A stretch of 64,000 nt of DNA from Streptomyces sp. R44 (GCF_041053105.1 NZ_CP163444.1:558001-622000); one strand, 5' to 3'. Positions 48,664-57,781 are shown, numbered from the stretch's first letter. Notes: generated by a model not told the origin, from the sequence alone. Translations and numbers: made by a program.

Positions 48664-50277
48664 TCAGCGAGTCGAGCGGGAGAAGAGCCGGCCGGCGGGC
48701 CGGGAAGCGGGGCCGGAGCGGGCCGCGGCGAGCAGGGCCTCCCTGTCGACGATCTTGACGCGGGGGCGGCCCTGGAGCCGGCCTTCGGCCCGCTCCTGCT
48801 CGTCGATCGCCCGCCAGCCGCCGAGGTCGACGGCGTCCGGGTGGGCGCCGGGCGCCGGGTCACCGCCGGCGGGGGCGGTGAGGAGCCCGGCTTCGAGATC
48901 GTCGAGGAGCGCCGAAACGGTCTCCTGGGCACAGGACTTGTTGGTGCCGATGAATCCGCTGGGGCCGCGTTTGATCCAGCCCGCCACGTACACGCCCGGC
49001 CGGACCCTGCCCCGGTCGTGGGGCACGGTGCCGGTGGTCCCGTCGAACGGCAGGCCCGGGACGGGCCAGGCGCGGTAGCCGATCGCGCGCAGGACGAGCG
49101 AGGTGTCGATGGTCTCGACGCTCCGGGTGTCGTGTGCCGTCCCCTCGACGGTCAGACCCGTCACCCGGTCGTCGCCGACGATCCGCACCGGCCTCGTCCG
49201 GAAGCGCAGGACGATGCGGCGCCGCCCCGGTACGGGGGTCCGCGCGGCGAGCCCGGCGAGGATCTCGGTCTTCGGCGTGGCGTCCGCGGGCAGGTCCGCC
49301 GGCCACCCCTCGACGAGGACGTCGACGCCGTCGAGGGCGGCGAGGGCGAGCAGTTCGGGCAGGGTGAAGGCGGCCTCGGCGGGTCCGCGGCGGCCGAGCA
49401 CGACGACCTCCCGGATACGGCTCGTGCGCAGCGCGGCGAGTGCCCGGTCGGAGATGTCGGTGCGGGAGAGGCTGTCGGGGTCCGCGGTGAGGACGCGGGC
49501 CACGTCGAGGGCCACGTTGCCGTTGCCGATGACGACGGCCCGTTCGCCGTCCAGGGCGTAGCGGGTGGCGCTGTGGTCGGGGTGGCCGTTGTACCAGGCG
49601 ACGAAGTCGGTGGCGGAGGCGCTGCCGGGCAGTTCCTCGCCGTCGATGCCGAGCCGCCGGTCCGTCGCCGCGCCGACGGCGTAGATCACGGCGTGGTGGT
49701 CGCGGAGCAGGTCCTCGTGGCGCAGGTCGCGGCCGATCTCCGTGTTGAGCCGGTACGAGAAGCCGGGCTGGCTCTCGACGGCCCGGAAGAGGCGGGCGAC
49801 CTGCTTGGTGTCCTGGTGGTCGGGCGCGACTCCCGCGCGGGCGAGCCCGTACGGGGTGGGGAGCCGGTCGTGGACGGTCACCGTCACGCCGGGATACCGG
49901 AGGAGCTCGTCGGCGGCGAAGAGGCCGGCGGGCCCGGCGCCGACGACGGCGACCCGCAACCCCTGCGCGGAGGTGCGGCGTTGCGGGGGCACGACGGCCA
50001 TCGGCGCCCGGTCCTCGTGCGGATGGTCGTCGTAGTAGCCGCGGTTGAGTTCGAGGAACGGCAGCTCCGCGTCGGTGAGCTTGGTGTGCGGCTTGAGCGC
50101 GTCCACCGGGCAGGCGGTCGTGCAGGCGCCGCAGTCGACGCAGGTGCGGGGGTCGACGTACAGCATCTCGGTCTGCCCGAAGTCCGGTTCGCCCGGGGCG
50201 GGGTGGATGCAGTTGACCGGGCAGGCGAGGACGCAGGAGGCGTCGACGCAGCACGACCGGGTGACGACGTAGGGCAT
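48664..50277 (-). CDS. ferredoxin-ferredoxin:NADP+ reductase fusion (FprB-like)
   Basis: A 537-residue electron-transfer protein. The N-terminal ferredoxin-type domain (about 1-85) has two cysteine groups, CCVDASCVLACPVNCIHP and CVDCGACTTACPVDAL. The reductase has an FAD loop RVAVVGAGPAGLFAADELL, TPYGLARAGVAPDHQDTK as in adrenodoxin reductase, an NADP loop VVIGNGNVALDVARVL and the ending GYRAWPVPGLPFD...GWIKRGPSGFIGTNK. It should reduce a ferredoxin or oxygenase with NADPH. It precedes a diiron oxygenase and is probably the last gene of that operon. ATG 50277 has GGAGAG upstream. Confidence 0.92.
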   Translation of the reverse strand: MPYVVTRSCCVDASCVLACPVNCIHPAPGEPDFGQTEMLYVDPRTCVDCGACTTACPVDALKPHTKLTDAELPFLELNRGYYDDHPHEDRAPMAVVPPQRRTSAQGLRVAVVGAGPAGLFAADELLRYPGVTVTVHDRLPTPYGLARAGVAPDHQDTKQVARLFRAVESQPGFSYRLNTEIGRDLRHEDLLRDHHAVIYAVGAATDRRLGIDGEELPGSASATDFVAWYNGHPDHSATRYALDGERAVVIGNGNVALDVARVLTADPDSLSRTDISDRALAALRTSRIREVVVLGRRGPAEAAFTLPELLALAALDGVDVLVEGWPADLPADATPKTEILAGLAARTPVPGRRRIVLRFRTRPVRIVGDDRVTGLTVEGTAHDTRSVETIDTSLVLRAIGYRAWPVPGLPFDGTTGTVPHDRGRVRPGVYVAGWIKRGPSGFIGTNKSCAQETVSALLDDLEAGLLTAPAGGDPAPGAHPDAVDLGGWRAIDEQERAEGRLQGRPRVKIVDREALLAAARSGPASRPAGRLFSRSTR

Positions 50278-50295
50278 GGCTCTCCGTTCCAGGGA

Positions 50296-50379
50296 CCTGC
50301 GGGCCGCGTCGGGCGGCGTGCGAGGCGGGTCAGGCGGCCTGCGGGCCGCGTCAGGCGGCGTGCGGGGCGGGTTCGCCGC
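50296..50379. repeat. 42-base tandem duplication
   Basis: CCTGCGGGCCGCGTC recurs at 50296 and 50338 with further near-identity. The second unit covers the stop and last codons of the diiron oxygenase gene (stop at 50351), so the gene's end was duplicated downstream. Confidence 0.75.
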
Positions 50380-51310
50380 GGTGGCGGGACGGGCGGCCGT
50401 CGATGCGCAGCGCCTTCCACACCCGCCGTGCGGTCCTGTTCATCAGGCCGATGTCCTCGGCGAGCATCCGTACGTCGGAGAAGAGGTCGCGGAGCATCTT
50501 CTCGCCGTCGGGCGACTTCCAGAAGATGTCCTTGATCACCCAGTGGGGCACGCCGATCGTCTCGGCGGTCTTCCGGTCGGGAACCATGATGACGTCGCCG
50601 AGCACCCGCATGATCACCGGGAAGGCGACCGACAGCGCGCCCCTGCGTGCCCTGCCGTAGCCGGGGACCTTGGCGCGCAGGAACTCGTGGGCGAAGGAGA
50701 TGTGCCGGGCCTCCTCGGCGACGTGGATCTGCATCAGCCGCCGCATCAGCGGATGGATGTCCTCGCCGCCGCGCAGGATCGCCTTCTGGAGGTGGTCGAT
50801 GGGCTCCTCGCCGGCGAGGACGCCGGTGAAGAAGGACTCCGGGATCAGGGAGCCGGCCAGCGGCAGGAAGCGGCTGAGGACGCGGAAGGAGCGTCGCCCG
50901 CCGGGCACGTCGGCGCCCGCGCGGTTCACGAACTCCTGGAACATCTGGGTGTGGTGGCACTCCTCCGTGACCTCGTGGGTGAGGTAGCGGAACTCCGGGT
51001 CCTGGTTGCGCAGCGAGAAGAGGTAGTCCATCACGCCGCGTATGAGCACGTTCTCGAACTGCATGCCCACCTTGACGATGTTGGCGTACCGCCACAGTCC
51101 GATGCGGGTCCGGACCTCCAGCGGCTGCTCCTGGTACCACGGGTGGCCGCCCAGGGGGTCGGCCGCGGGGAGGACCCAGCGGGGGTCCGCCGGGTCGATG
51201 GCGAAGTCGGGGTGGTCCCAGTCGATGTCGGTGAACGCGTCGAAGTGGATGTGCACCGATGCCTCGGACAGGGTCCGGAGCCGCTCGTGATAGCTCTGCA
51301 CGCTGGTCAT
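50351..51310 (-). CDS. AurF-like diiron oxygenase
   Basis: A 319-residue helical protein with the carboxylate-bridged diiron ligands of the AurF (p-aminobenzoate N-oxygenase) family: a first Glu in QFENVLIRGVM, EExxH in VTEECHHTQ, a later Glu, and a second EExxH in HVAEEARHISFAHE. AurF relatives use O2 and external electrons for N-oxygenation or hydroxylation; the substrate here is unknown. The ferredoxin-reductase fusion downstream is a natural electron donor and the flavin monooxygenase upstream overlaps its start (ATGA). The ATG at 51310 has GGAGGA upstream. Confidence 0.88.
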   Translation of the reverse strand: MTSVQSYHERLRTLSEASVHIHFDAFTDIDWDHPDFAIDPADPRWVLPAADPLGGHPWYQEQPLEVRTRIGLWRYANIVKVGMQFENVLIRGVMDYLFSLRNQDPEFRYLTHEVTEECHHTQMFQEFVNRAGADVPGGRRSFRVLSRFLPLAGSLIPESFFTGVLAGEEPIDHLQKAILRGGEDIHPLMRRLMQIHVAEEARHISFAHEFLRAKVPGYGRARRGALSVAFPVIMRVLGDVIMVPDRKTAETIGVPHWVIKDIFWKSPDGEKMLRDLFSDVRMLAEDIGLMNRTARRVWKALRIDGRPSRHRGEPAPHAA

Positions 51311-52791
51311 GGTCGTCCTCCTTCGGTGGGCGCGGGGTCGAAGCGGAGTGCGGGGTCCTCGATCGGGGACCGCCGCAGGGCGCGGCGGTCGCGGTAGTAG
51401 TTGTTCCGGATCCGCCACGGGTCGCGGGTGCCCTGGCGGGGCATGATCGCGTCGCCGCGTGCGATGTAGCCGGAGGTCAGCGACTCGCCCATGACGGAGA
51501 CGGAGGAGCGGTCGGCCTCGGCGGCGAAGGGGGTGACGGCGCCGAGCCCGTGCCGGTCCATGTGGGCGACGAGCCGGCTGATGTAGTCGGCGGCGAGGTC
51601 GGCCTTGAGGGTCCAGGAGGCGTTGGTGTAGCCGATGATCATCGCCAGGTTGGGGACGCCGTCCAGCATCACGCCCTTGTAGAGCAGGTGGTCGCGGGTG
51701 ACGACGGGCTTGCCGTCGACGGCGAGTTCCATGGCGCCGGCGAGCTGCATGCGCAGGCCGGTGGCCGTGACGACGATGTCGGCGGGGATCTCCTCGCCGG
51801 ACCCGACCTTGACGCCGGTCTCGGTGAACGTCTCGATGTGGTCGGTGACGACGGAGGCCCGGCCGCTCTTCAGCGTCGTGAAGAGGTCGCCGCCGGGGAC
51901 GACGCAGAGCCGCTGGTCCCAGGGCTTGTAGACCGGGGTGAAGTGGCGCATGTCGACGCTCTTGCCGAGCCGGGCCCGTACCGCCCCGAGGAGCACCTTG
52001 CGCATGAGGCGGGGGGCCTTGCGGCACAGGGCGTAGAGGCCGCGCTGCATCGCGATGTTGCGGGTCCGGCCGACCCGGTGGACGACTGCGGCCGGGACGC
52101 GCAGCCTGCGCAGGAGGACCGAGAGGGGGTCGTCGGCGGGGAGGGCCAGGATGTACGTGGGCGAGCGCTGGACCATGGTGACGTGCGCGGCTTCGGGGGC
52201 CATCGCGGGGACGAGGGTGATGGCGGTGGCGCCGCTGCCGATGACGACGACACGCTTGCCGGTGTGGTCGAGGTCCCGCGGCCAGTGCTGCGGGTGCACG
52301 AGGGTCCCCCGGAAGCGCTCCTCGCCGGGGAACTCGGGGCGGTGGCCCGCGTCGTAGTCGTAGTAGCCGGTGGCGCCGACGAGGAAGCGGGCCGTGAGGA
52401 CGTGGGTCTCGCCGGTGGCCTCGTCGAGGGTCTCGACGGTCCAGCGCGCCTCCTCGCTCGACCAGTCGGCCCGGACGGCCCTGCGGCCGAAGCGGATGTG
52501 GTCGGTGACGCCGTGCTCCTCGGCGGTGGCCCGGATGTAGCGGCGGATGTCCGTGCCGCCGGCGAGGACCTTGGTGCCGTGCCAGGCCCGGAAGCCGTAG
52601 CCGAAGGTGTACATGTCCGAGTCCGAGCGGATGCCGGGGTAGCGGAACAGGTCCCAGGTGCCGCCGATCGCGGAGCGCCGCTCGATGAGGGCGTACGTGG
52701 TTCCGGGGTTCCCGGCGAGCAGGTGGCAGGCGGCACTGATGCCGGACAGCCCCGCGCCGATGATCAGCACGTCGACGTGCCGGTTCTCCAT
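51307..52791 (-). CDS. flavin-containing / Baeyer-Villiger-type monooxygenase
   Basis: A 494-residue class B monooxygenase. The FAD loop DVLIIGAGLSGISAACHL and ERRSAIGGTWDLFRYPGIRSDSDMY are followed by the fingerprint FRGTLVHPQHWP (FxGxxxHxxxWP/D), the NADPH loop VVVIGSGATAITLVPAM and the C-terminal ATG motif VVTATGLRMQLAG. Its closest pattern is the EthA/AlmA-like group, which oxidises ketones, sulfides or long-chain compounds. ATG 52791 is chosen because GAGGGG precedes it at good spacing; ATG 52797 is possible. It heads an operon with the AurF-like enzyme and reductase and is divergent from a TetR gene, like EthA/EthR. Confidence 0.9.
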   Translation of the reverse strand: MENRHVDVLIIGAGLSGISAACHLLAGNPGTTYALIERRSAIGGTWDLFRYPGIRSDSDMYTFGYGFRAWHGTKVLAGGTDIRRYIRATAEEHGVTDHIRFGRRAVRADWSSEEARWTVETLDEATGETHVLTARFLVGATGYYDYDAGHRPEFPGEERFRGTLVHPQHWPRDLDHTGKRVVVIGSGATAITLVPAMAPEAAHVTMVQRSPTYILALPADDPLSVLLRRLRVPAAVVHRVGRTRNIAMQRGLYALCRKAPRLMRKVLLGAVRARLGKSVDMRHFTPVYKPWDQRLCVVPGGDLFTTLKSGRASVVTDHIETFTETGVKVGSGEEIPADIVVTATGLRMQLAGAMELAVDGKPVVTRDHLLYKGVMLDGVPNLAMIIGYTNASWTLKADLAADYISRLVAHMDRHGLGAVTPFAAEADRSSVSVMGESLTSGYIARGDAIMPRQGTRDPWRIRNNYYRDRRALRRSPIEDPALRFDPAPTEGGRP

Positions 52792-52881
52792 GTCCATCCC
52801 CTCTGCGGCCGGTGGTGGCGGTGCATTCTCCCCCGGCACTCACCCAGGCACCGGAATTTACCTGCGTCACCGCGTCCAGGA

Positions 52882-52892
52882 TACCGGCGGTA
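52882..52892. promoter_or_regulatory. candidate TetR operator
   Basis: TACC-GGC-GGTA is a short dyad in the 162-base divergent region between the monooxygenase and TetR genes. TTACC and GGTAA half sites occur on either side. The TetR link is inferred from position. Confidence 0.4.
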
Positions 52893-52953
52893 ACGTGACG
52901 TGCGCCACCCCCGAAGCGCCGCTCCTTCTTGATCGCCGGGTACCATCCACGCC

Positions 52954-53634
52954 GTGGCCGAGGACAGACACACACGCAACGACGGGCGCCCCGACGGCCG
53001 CGACACCCGCTGGACCGGCCACCGGGCCGAGCGCCGGGACCAGGTCCTCACCGCGGCCCTCACCGTCATCGGGCGCGAGGGAACGACGGTCAGCGTGGCG
53101 GCGATCGGCGCCGAGGCCGGCATGCCCCGCTCCGTCGTGTACCGGATCTTCCGCAGCCGCGAGGACCTCGACGAGCAGATCCGCGCACGGATCACCGACG
53201 AGCTGATGGCCGCCCTCTCCCCCGCACTCGACCCCCGGGGCACCATCCGGGAGGCGATCGAGCTCGCCGCCGCCACGTACGTGGGCTGGGTGGCACTGCA
53301 CCCCGAGCTGTACCGGTTCCTGGGCGCAGGCTCCCCCGCCGTCACGGGCACCCGCACCGCCGTCGCCCTCCACCTCGCGCGGCTCCTGGACTCGTACGCC
53401 GATCGGTTCCTCGACGGCGAACCGGCGCCCACCGGCTTCCACCTCAACCTGGCGTTCGGCATGGTGGGCCTGGTGGACGGCGTGGTGAACCAGTGGGCCG
53501 CCCGCCCCGAGTCGAGGAGCTCCCTCGACGACCTGACCCTCTTCCTGAGCGACGCCCTCTGGGGCCTCCTCGCGAGTGCCACCGCCCGCCTGGGCATCAA
53601 GCTCGACCCGGACCAGCCGATCGGGCCGACCTGA
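52954..53634 (+). CDS. TetR family transcriptional regulator
   Basis: A 226-residue regulator with an unusually charged N-terminal extension (RHTRNDGRPDGRDTRWTGH) before the helix-turn-helix QVLTAALTVIGREGTTVSVAAIGAEAGMPRSVVYRIFRSREDL. The C-terminal ligand domain includes ATYVGWVALHPELYRFLG and FHLNLAFGMVGLVDGVVNQW, as in TetR_C regulators of monooxygenases. The start is GTG 52954; a better-spaced site is not seen. It likely controls the divergent monooxygenase operon and possibly the MMPL exporter downstream. Ligand unknown, perhaps the monooxygenase substrate. Confidence 0.88.
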   Translation: MAEDRHTRNDGRPDGRDTRWTGHRAERRDQVLTAALTVIGREGTTVSVAAIGAEAGMPRSVVYRIFRSREDLDEQIRARITDELMAALSPALDPRGTIREAIELAAATYVGWVALHPELYRFLGAGSPAVTGTRTAVALHLARLLDSYADRFLDGEPAPTGFHLNLAFGMVGLVDGVVNQWAARPESRSSLDDLTLFLSDALWGLLASATARLGIKLDPDQPIGPT

Positions 53635-53648
53635 CCCGAGTCGGCGGT

Positions 53649-53676
53649 CCGGTGTCAACCGACCGGTGGACACCGG
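53649..53676. terminator. inverted repeat between TetR and MMPL genes
   Basis: CCGGTGTC (53649-53656) and GACACCGG (53669-53676) form an 8-base stem over a 12-base loop. It could be a terminator of the TetR gene or an operator for the MMPL gene; a CAACCG motif repeats around it. Confidence 0.45.
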
Positions 53677-53729
53677 GTTCAACCGGCCGATCCTGTCGGC
53701 CGCGGCCCTCCGCCGACGAGTCTGGGCGC

Positions 53730-55928
53730 ATGACGAACCCGACCGTACGCATGGCCCGTCACAGCGCCCGGCACCCCTGGCGCGCGCTGATCGGCTGGCT
53801 CCTCTTCGTGGCCCTCTGCCTGGGCGCGGGCATCGCCCTCGGATCCCGCCCCGCGACCACGGAGGACTTCCGCATCGGCGAGGCCGGCCGGGCCGAGGCC
53901 CTGGCCGCCGAGGGCGGGCTCCAGCAGAAGCCCCTCGAACGCGTCCTCGTCCAGGCCGCACCCGGCACCGGCCCCGTCGACCGGGCCGAGGCCGAGGCCG
54001 CCGCGCGCGAGATCGCCTCCCGCATGCGGCAGTTGCCCGAGGTGCTGTCCGTGGCCGGCCCGGTCGCCGACGCGCACCACACCACCCTGCGCGTCGACGT
54101 CACCATGAAGGGCGCCGAGTTCGACGGGAAGAAGCACGTGGACGCGCTCCTCGCGCAGACCGCCGAGGTGCGGGCCGCCCACCCGCGGCTGCTCGTCGAG
54201 GAGGTCGGCAGCCCCTCCATCGGCAAGGGCGTCGACAAGCTCCGCGGCGACGACCTCTCCCGTACGGAGGTCATCGCGCTGCCGGTCACCCTGATCACCC
54301 TGCTGATCGTCTTCGGCTCCGTGGTGATGGCCGTCGTCCCGCTGCTGCTCGCGCTCTCCTCGATCGTGGCCGCCGTCGGCCTGTCGATGATCGCCTCCCA
54401 CGTCTTCCCCGACGCCGGGGTCGGCACCAACGTCATCCTGCTCATCGGCCTCGCCGTCGGCGTCGACTACACCCTCTTCTACTTGAAGCGGGAGGGCGAG
54501 GAGCGGGCCCGCGCCGCGGACGGACGCCTCTCCACGCAGGCCGTCGTGGAACTCGCCGCGGCGACCTCGGGCAGGGCCGTGGTGGTGTCCGGCCTCGCCG
54601 TGGCCGTCTCCAGCGCCACCCTCTACCTCGCGGACGACGTCATCTTCTCCTCCATCGCCACCGGGGCCGTCGTCGTCACCCTGGTCGCCGTCCTCAGCTC
54701 ACTGACCGTCCTGCCCGCGCTCCTCGCCCTCCTCGGCGAGCACGCCGAACGCCGCAGGGCCCGCAGGAAGCCCGGACCGGACCGCGCCCCCCGTACACGA
54801 CGCACCGGCGGCCGGCTCACCGCCGCGGTCCTCCGTCCCGTCGCCAAGCACCCCGCCGTGACGCTCGCCGTCTCCACCCTCGCGCTCCTCGCGCTCGCCC
54901 TGCCCGTCCTGCACATCAACATCACCGAGATGAGCCGCGAGACGCACTCCCGCGCCATCCCCGCCATGCGGACCTACGACCGGCTCATGGCCGCCTATCC
55001 CGAGCTGAAGGCCATGCACCAGGTGGTCGTACGAGCGGACGCGCAGCGGGCCGACGAGGTCGCCGGCGCCCTGCGCACGCTCGCGGACCGGGCGGGCGCC
55101 GAGGACCCGGCCATCGGCGGCACTCCCGTCCTGCGGACCTCCGCCGACCGCCGCACGACCCTGCTCGAACTGGCCGTCCCGCGCTCCGTGAACAGCCCCG
55201 AGGCCAGGGCCTCGCTCGACCTGCTCCGCACCGATCTCGTCCCCGGAACCGTCGGCGCGCTCGCCGGAACCGAGGTCGCCGTCACCGGCGAGGTCGCCCG
55301 CTACGCCGACTACCCCGACCACCAGAAGCGGAAGCTGCCGCTCATCATCGGGGCACTGCTCCTCGTCACCTTCGTGATGACGGTCTGGGCCTTCCGGTCC
55401 GTGGTCCTCGGGCTCGTCGGCGTCCTCCTCAACCTGCTGTCGGCGTTCGCCTCCCTCGGCGTCCTCGTCCTGGTCTTCCAGCACCGGTGGGCCGAAGGGA
55501 TCCTCGACTTCACCTCCACGGGCTCGATCGGATCCCGCGTCCCCCTCTTCCTGTTCGTGATCCTCTTCGGGCTCTCCATGGACTACCAGGTCTTCGTGAT
55601 CAGCCGGATCCGTGAGGCCCGCATGGACGGCGTCCCCACCCGGCAGGCGGTCCTCCAGGGGCTCTCCTCGTCCGCCGGGGTCGTCACCAGCGCGGCCGTG
55701 GTGATGGTGACGGTCTTCGCGAGCTTCGCCGCGCTCCACCTCATCGAGATGAAGCAGATCGGCTTCAGCCTGGCGGTCGCGGTCCTCCTCGACGCCTTCG
55801 TGATCCGCGTCCTCGTGCTGCCGTCCCTGATGCTGCTGCTCGGCGAGGCGAACTGGTGGCCCGCGCGCGGCATGAGCCGGTCCGCGGAGCCCGAGCCGGC
55901 CGGGACAGCGCCGCTGTCCGTAGGCTGA
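53730..55928 (+). CDS. MMPL family transporter
   Basis: A 732-residue RND-type exporter with the MMPL layout: one N-terminal segment (HPWRALIGWLLFVALCLGAGIALG), an external loop with VDKLRGDDLSRTEVIALPVTLITLLIVFG, five segments, a second external domain after LALALPVLHINITEMS, and a final set. The proton-relay-like motifs GLAVGVDYTLFYLKRE and FGLSMDYQVFVISRIREAR are the paired GVDY/SMDY signatures. MMPL proteins export lipids, siderophores or drugs. ATG 53730 gives the standard start. Its stop is four bases before the histidine kinase gene, so the three genes are probably one operon. Confidence 0.92.
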   Translation: MTNPTVRMARHSARHPWRALIGWLLFVALCLGAGIALGSRPATTEDFRIGEAGRAEALAAEGGLQQKPLERVLVQAAPGTGPVDRAEAEAAAREIASRMRQLPEVLSVAGPVADAHHTTLRVDVTMKGAEFDGKKHVDALLAQTAEVRAAHPRLLVEEVGSPSIGKGVDKLRGDDLSRTEVIALPVTLITLLIVFGSVVMAVVPLLLALSSIVAAVGLSMIASHVFPDAGVGTNVILLIGLAVGVDYTLFYLKREGEERARAADGRLSTQAVVELAAATSGRAVVVSGLAVAVSSATLYLADDVIFSSIATGAVVVTLVAVLSSLTVLPALLALLGEHAERRRARRKPGPDRAPRTRRTGGRLTAAVLRPVAKHPAVTLAVSTLALLALALPVLHINITEMSRETHSRAIPAMRTYDRLMAAYPELKAMHQVVVRADAQRADEVAGALRTLADRAGAEDPAIGGTPVLRTSADRRTTLLELAVPRSVNSPEARASLDLLRTDLVPGTVGALAGTEVAVTGEVARYADYPDHQKRKLPLIIGALLLVTFVMTVWAFRSVVLGLVGVLLNLLSAFASLGVLVLVFQHRWAEGILDFTSTGSIGSRVPLFLFVILFGLSMDYQVFVISRIREARMDGVPTRQAVLQGLSSSAGVVTSAAVVMVTVFASFAALHLIEMKQIGFSLAVAVLLDAFVIRVLVLPSLMLLLGEANWWPARGMSRSAEPEPAGTAPLSVG

Positions 55929-55932
55929 CCGC

Positions 55933-57129
55933 ATGACTGACGGGACACCAGACGCGGTGACGGAGCGGCCTGCCCTCACCGCCCTCCGCCGCTGGTACAC
56001 GGCCGCCTGGCTGCTCCTCGGCCTGGTCCCCTCCGTCATCGGCGTCGGCAACGACTCGGGACCCGTCAAATGGGCCTCACTGGCCCTGGTGGCGGCGGCC
56101 CTCGCGTACACCGCCGTCCACCGGGCCCGCCACCACTCGCCGGTCTACCTGGTGGCCCTGGCCGCCGGGCTCGGGGTGATGGCGGCCCTCCCAGGCGGCG
56201 GCGCGGCCCTTATGATCGCCGCCCTCCCCCAGTTCTGGTTCCAGAACCGCGGCCCCCGGACCGCCGTGCTGCTCAGCGGCTGCGCGGCGGCCGCGACGGC
56301 GGCGGGGAGCATCTGGCGCGACTCGCCGGGGAACGCGGCCGCCGCCCTGACCGGATACGCCGTGTCCGTCCTGGCCGGGCTCCTGCTGCACCGGCTCGTC
56401 GCCGACGGCGATGCCCGCGCCACTGCCCTGGCTGGCGAACTCGCCCTCACCCAGGAGCAGTTGGCGGCGGCCCATCGCGCCCAGGGCGCGGCGGCCGAGC
56501 GGGAGCGGATGGCCCGCGAGATCCACGACACCCTCGCCCAGGGCTTCGCCTCCATCATCGTCCTCGCCGAAGCCGCCCGATCCGGTCTGGACGCAGAACC
56601 GGAGCACACGGCCCGGCAGCTGCGCGCCATCGAGGCGACCGCCCGCGAGAACTTCGCCGAGGCCCGGGTCCTGGTGGGGGCGGCCCCGCACAGCGGCCTC
56701 TCCCCCGGCTCCGTCGTCCCGACCCTGCGGCGCACCCTGGAGCGGTTCGCCCAGGACACGGGGATCACGGTCGACGCGGAGCTGGCCGAGGACGTCGACT
56801 GCGACCAGCAGACCCGGATCGCGCTCCTCCGCTGCACCCAGGAGTCGCTCGCCAACGTGCGCAAGCACGCCGACGCGAGCACCGTCGGCGTGGTCCTCAC
56901 CCAGGGTCCGTACGCCATCGAGCTGGAGATCACCGACGACGGGCGCGGCTTCGTGGTCGAGGAGTCACGCGGCTTCGGCCTGGACGGCATGCGCAAGCGG
57001 CTCGCCGAGCTCGACGGCGATCTGACGGTGACCAGTTCGGTCGGGGACGGCACACGCGTCCTCGCGAGCTTCCCCACGACGCTCCCCACGACCTTCCCCA
57101 CGACCTTCCCCACGAACGGACGGCCCTGA
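55933..57129 (+). CDS. two-component sensor histidine kinase (NarL-partner type)
   Basis: A 398-residue kinase. Five to six N-terminal hydrophobic segments (about 20-155) act as a membrane sensor with almost no extracellular domain. The dimerisation box EREIHDTLAQGF-type motif ERMAREIHDTLAQGFASIIV carries the phospho-accepting His near 197, and the ATPase has LANVRKHADAS (N box) and EITDDGRGF (G box). The C-terminus ends in a small Thr/Pro repeat, FPTTLPTTFPTTFPTN, encoded by 12-base repeats. It is followed after one base by its response regulator and preceded by an MMPL exporter that it may control. Confidence 0.92.
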   Translation: MTDGTPDAVTERPALTALRRWYTAAWLLLGLVPSVIGVGNDSGPVKWASLALVAAALAYTAVHRARHHSPVYLVALAAGLGVMAALPGGGAALMIAALPQFWFQNRGPRTAVLLSGCAAAATAAGSIWRDSPGNAAAALTGYAVSVLAGLLLHRLVADGDARATALAGELALTQEQLAAAHRAQGAAAERERMAREIHDTLAQGFASIIVLAEAARSGLDAEPEHTARQLRAIEATARENFAEARVLVGAAPHSGLSPGSVVPTLRRTLERFAQDTGITVDAELAEDVDCDQQTRIALLRCTQESLANVRKHADASTVGVVLTQGPYAIELEITDDGRGFVVEESRGFGLDGMRKRLAELDGDLTVTSSVGDGTRVLASFPTTLPTTFPTTFPTNGRP

Positions 57130-57130
57130 C

Positions 57131-57778
57131 ATGCCCGAAGCGCACGCGCCCCTCCGGGTCGTGGTCGTCGACGACCACACCGTGATGCGCGCCGGAGTGG
57201 TCGCCCTCCTGGCGCCGGTCCCGGACATCACCGTCGTCGGCGAGGCGGCCGACGGCCGCGAGGCTCTCGGTCTCGTCGAGCGGCTGACGCCCGACGTCGC
57301 GCTGGTCGACCTGCGGATGCCGGTCATGGACGGGGTCGAGGCCACCGCCGCGATCACCGCGGGATCCGCCCCGACCCGGGTGCTCATCCTCACCACGTAC
57401 GACACGGACGTGGAGATCGAGCGTGCGGTCGAGGCCGGCGCCATCGGCTACCTCCTGAAGGACACCACCGCCCACCAGCTCGCCGAGGCCGTCCGCTCCG
57501 CGGCCCGCGGCGAGACCGTCCTCGCGCCCCGCGTCGCCGAACGCCTGGTCGCCCTCATGCGCCGGCCCGCGCCGGTCGTCCTGACCGCGCGTGAACAGGA
57601 CGTCCTCGGCGCGGTGGCCGACGGCCTCTCCAACGCCGAGATCGGCCGCCGTCTCGTCATCGCGGAGGCCACGGTCAAGACCCATCTCCTGCGCGTCTTC
57701 GCGAAGCTGGACGTCAGCGACCGCACCCACGCCGTGGTCGTGGCCCTGGAGCGGGGCCTGCTGCCCGGCAGGGGCTGA
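57131..57778 (+). CDS. LuxR/NarL family response regulator
   Basis: A 215-residue regulator. The receiver domain starts RVVVVDDHTVMRAGVVALL, with phospho-acceptor Asp 60 in VALVDLRMPVMDGVEA, conserved Thr in LILTTYDTD and Lys in YLLKDTTAHQL. The LuxR-type helix-turn-helix is LTAREQDVLGAVADGLSNAEIGRRLVIAEATVKTHLLRVFAKLDVSDRT. It is the partner of the kinase one base upstream. Targets may include the MMPL exporter of the same operon. A strong terminator follows the stop. Confidence 0.94.
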   Translation: MPEAHAPLRVVVVDDHTVMRAGVVALLAPVPDITVVGEAADGREALGLVERLTPDVALVDLRMPVMDGVEATAAITAGSAPTRVLILTTYDTDVEIERAVEAGAIGYLLKDTTAHQLAEAVRSAARGETVLAPRVAERLVALMRRPAPVVLTAREQDVLGAVADGLSNAEIGRRLVIAEATVKTHLLRVFAKLDVSDRTHAVVVALERGLLPGRG

Positions 57779-57781
57779 GGA

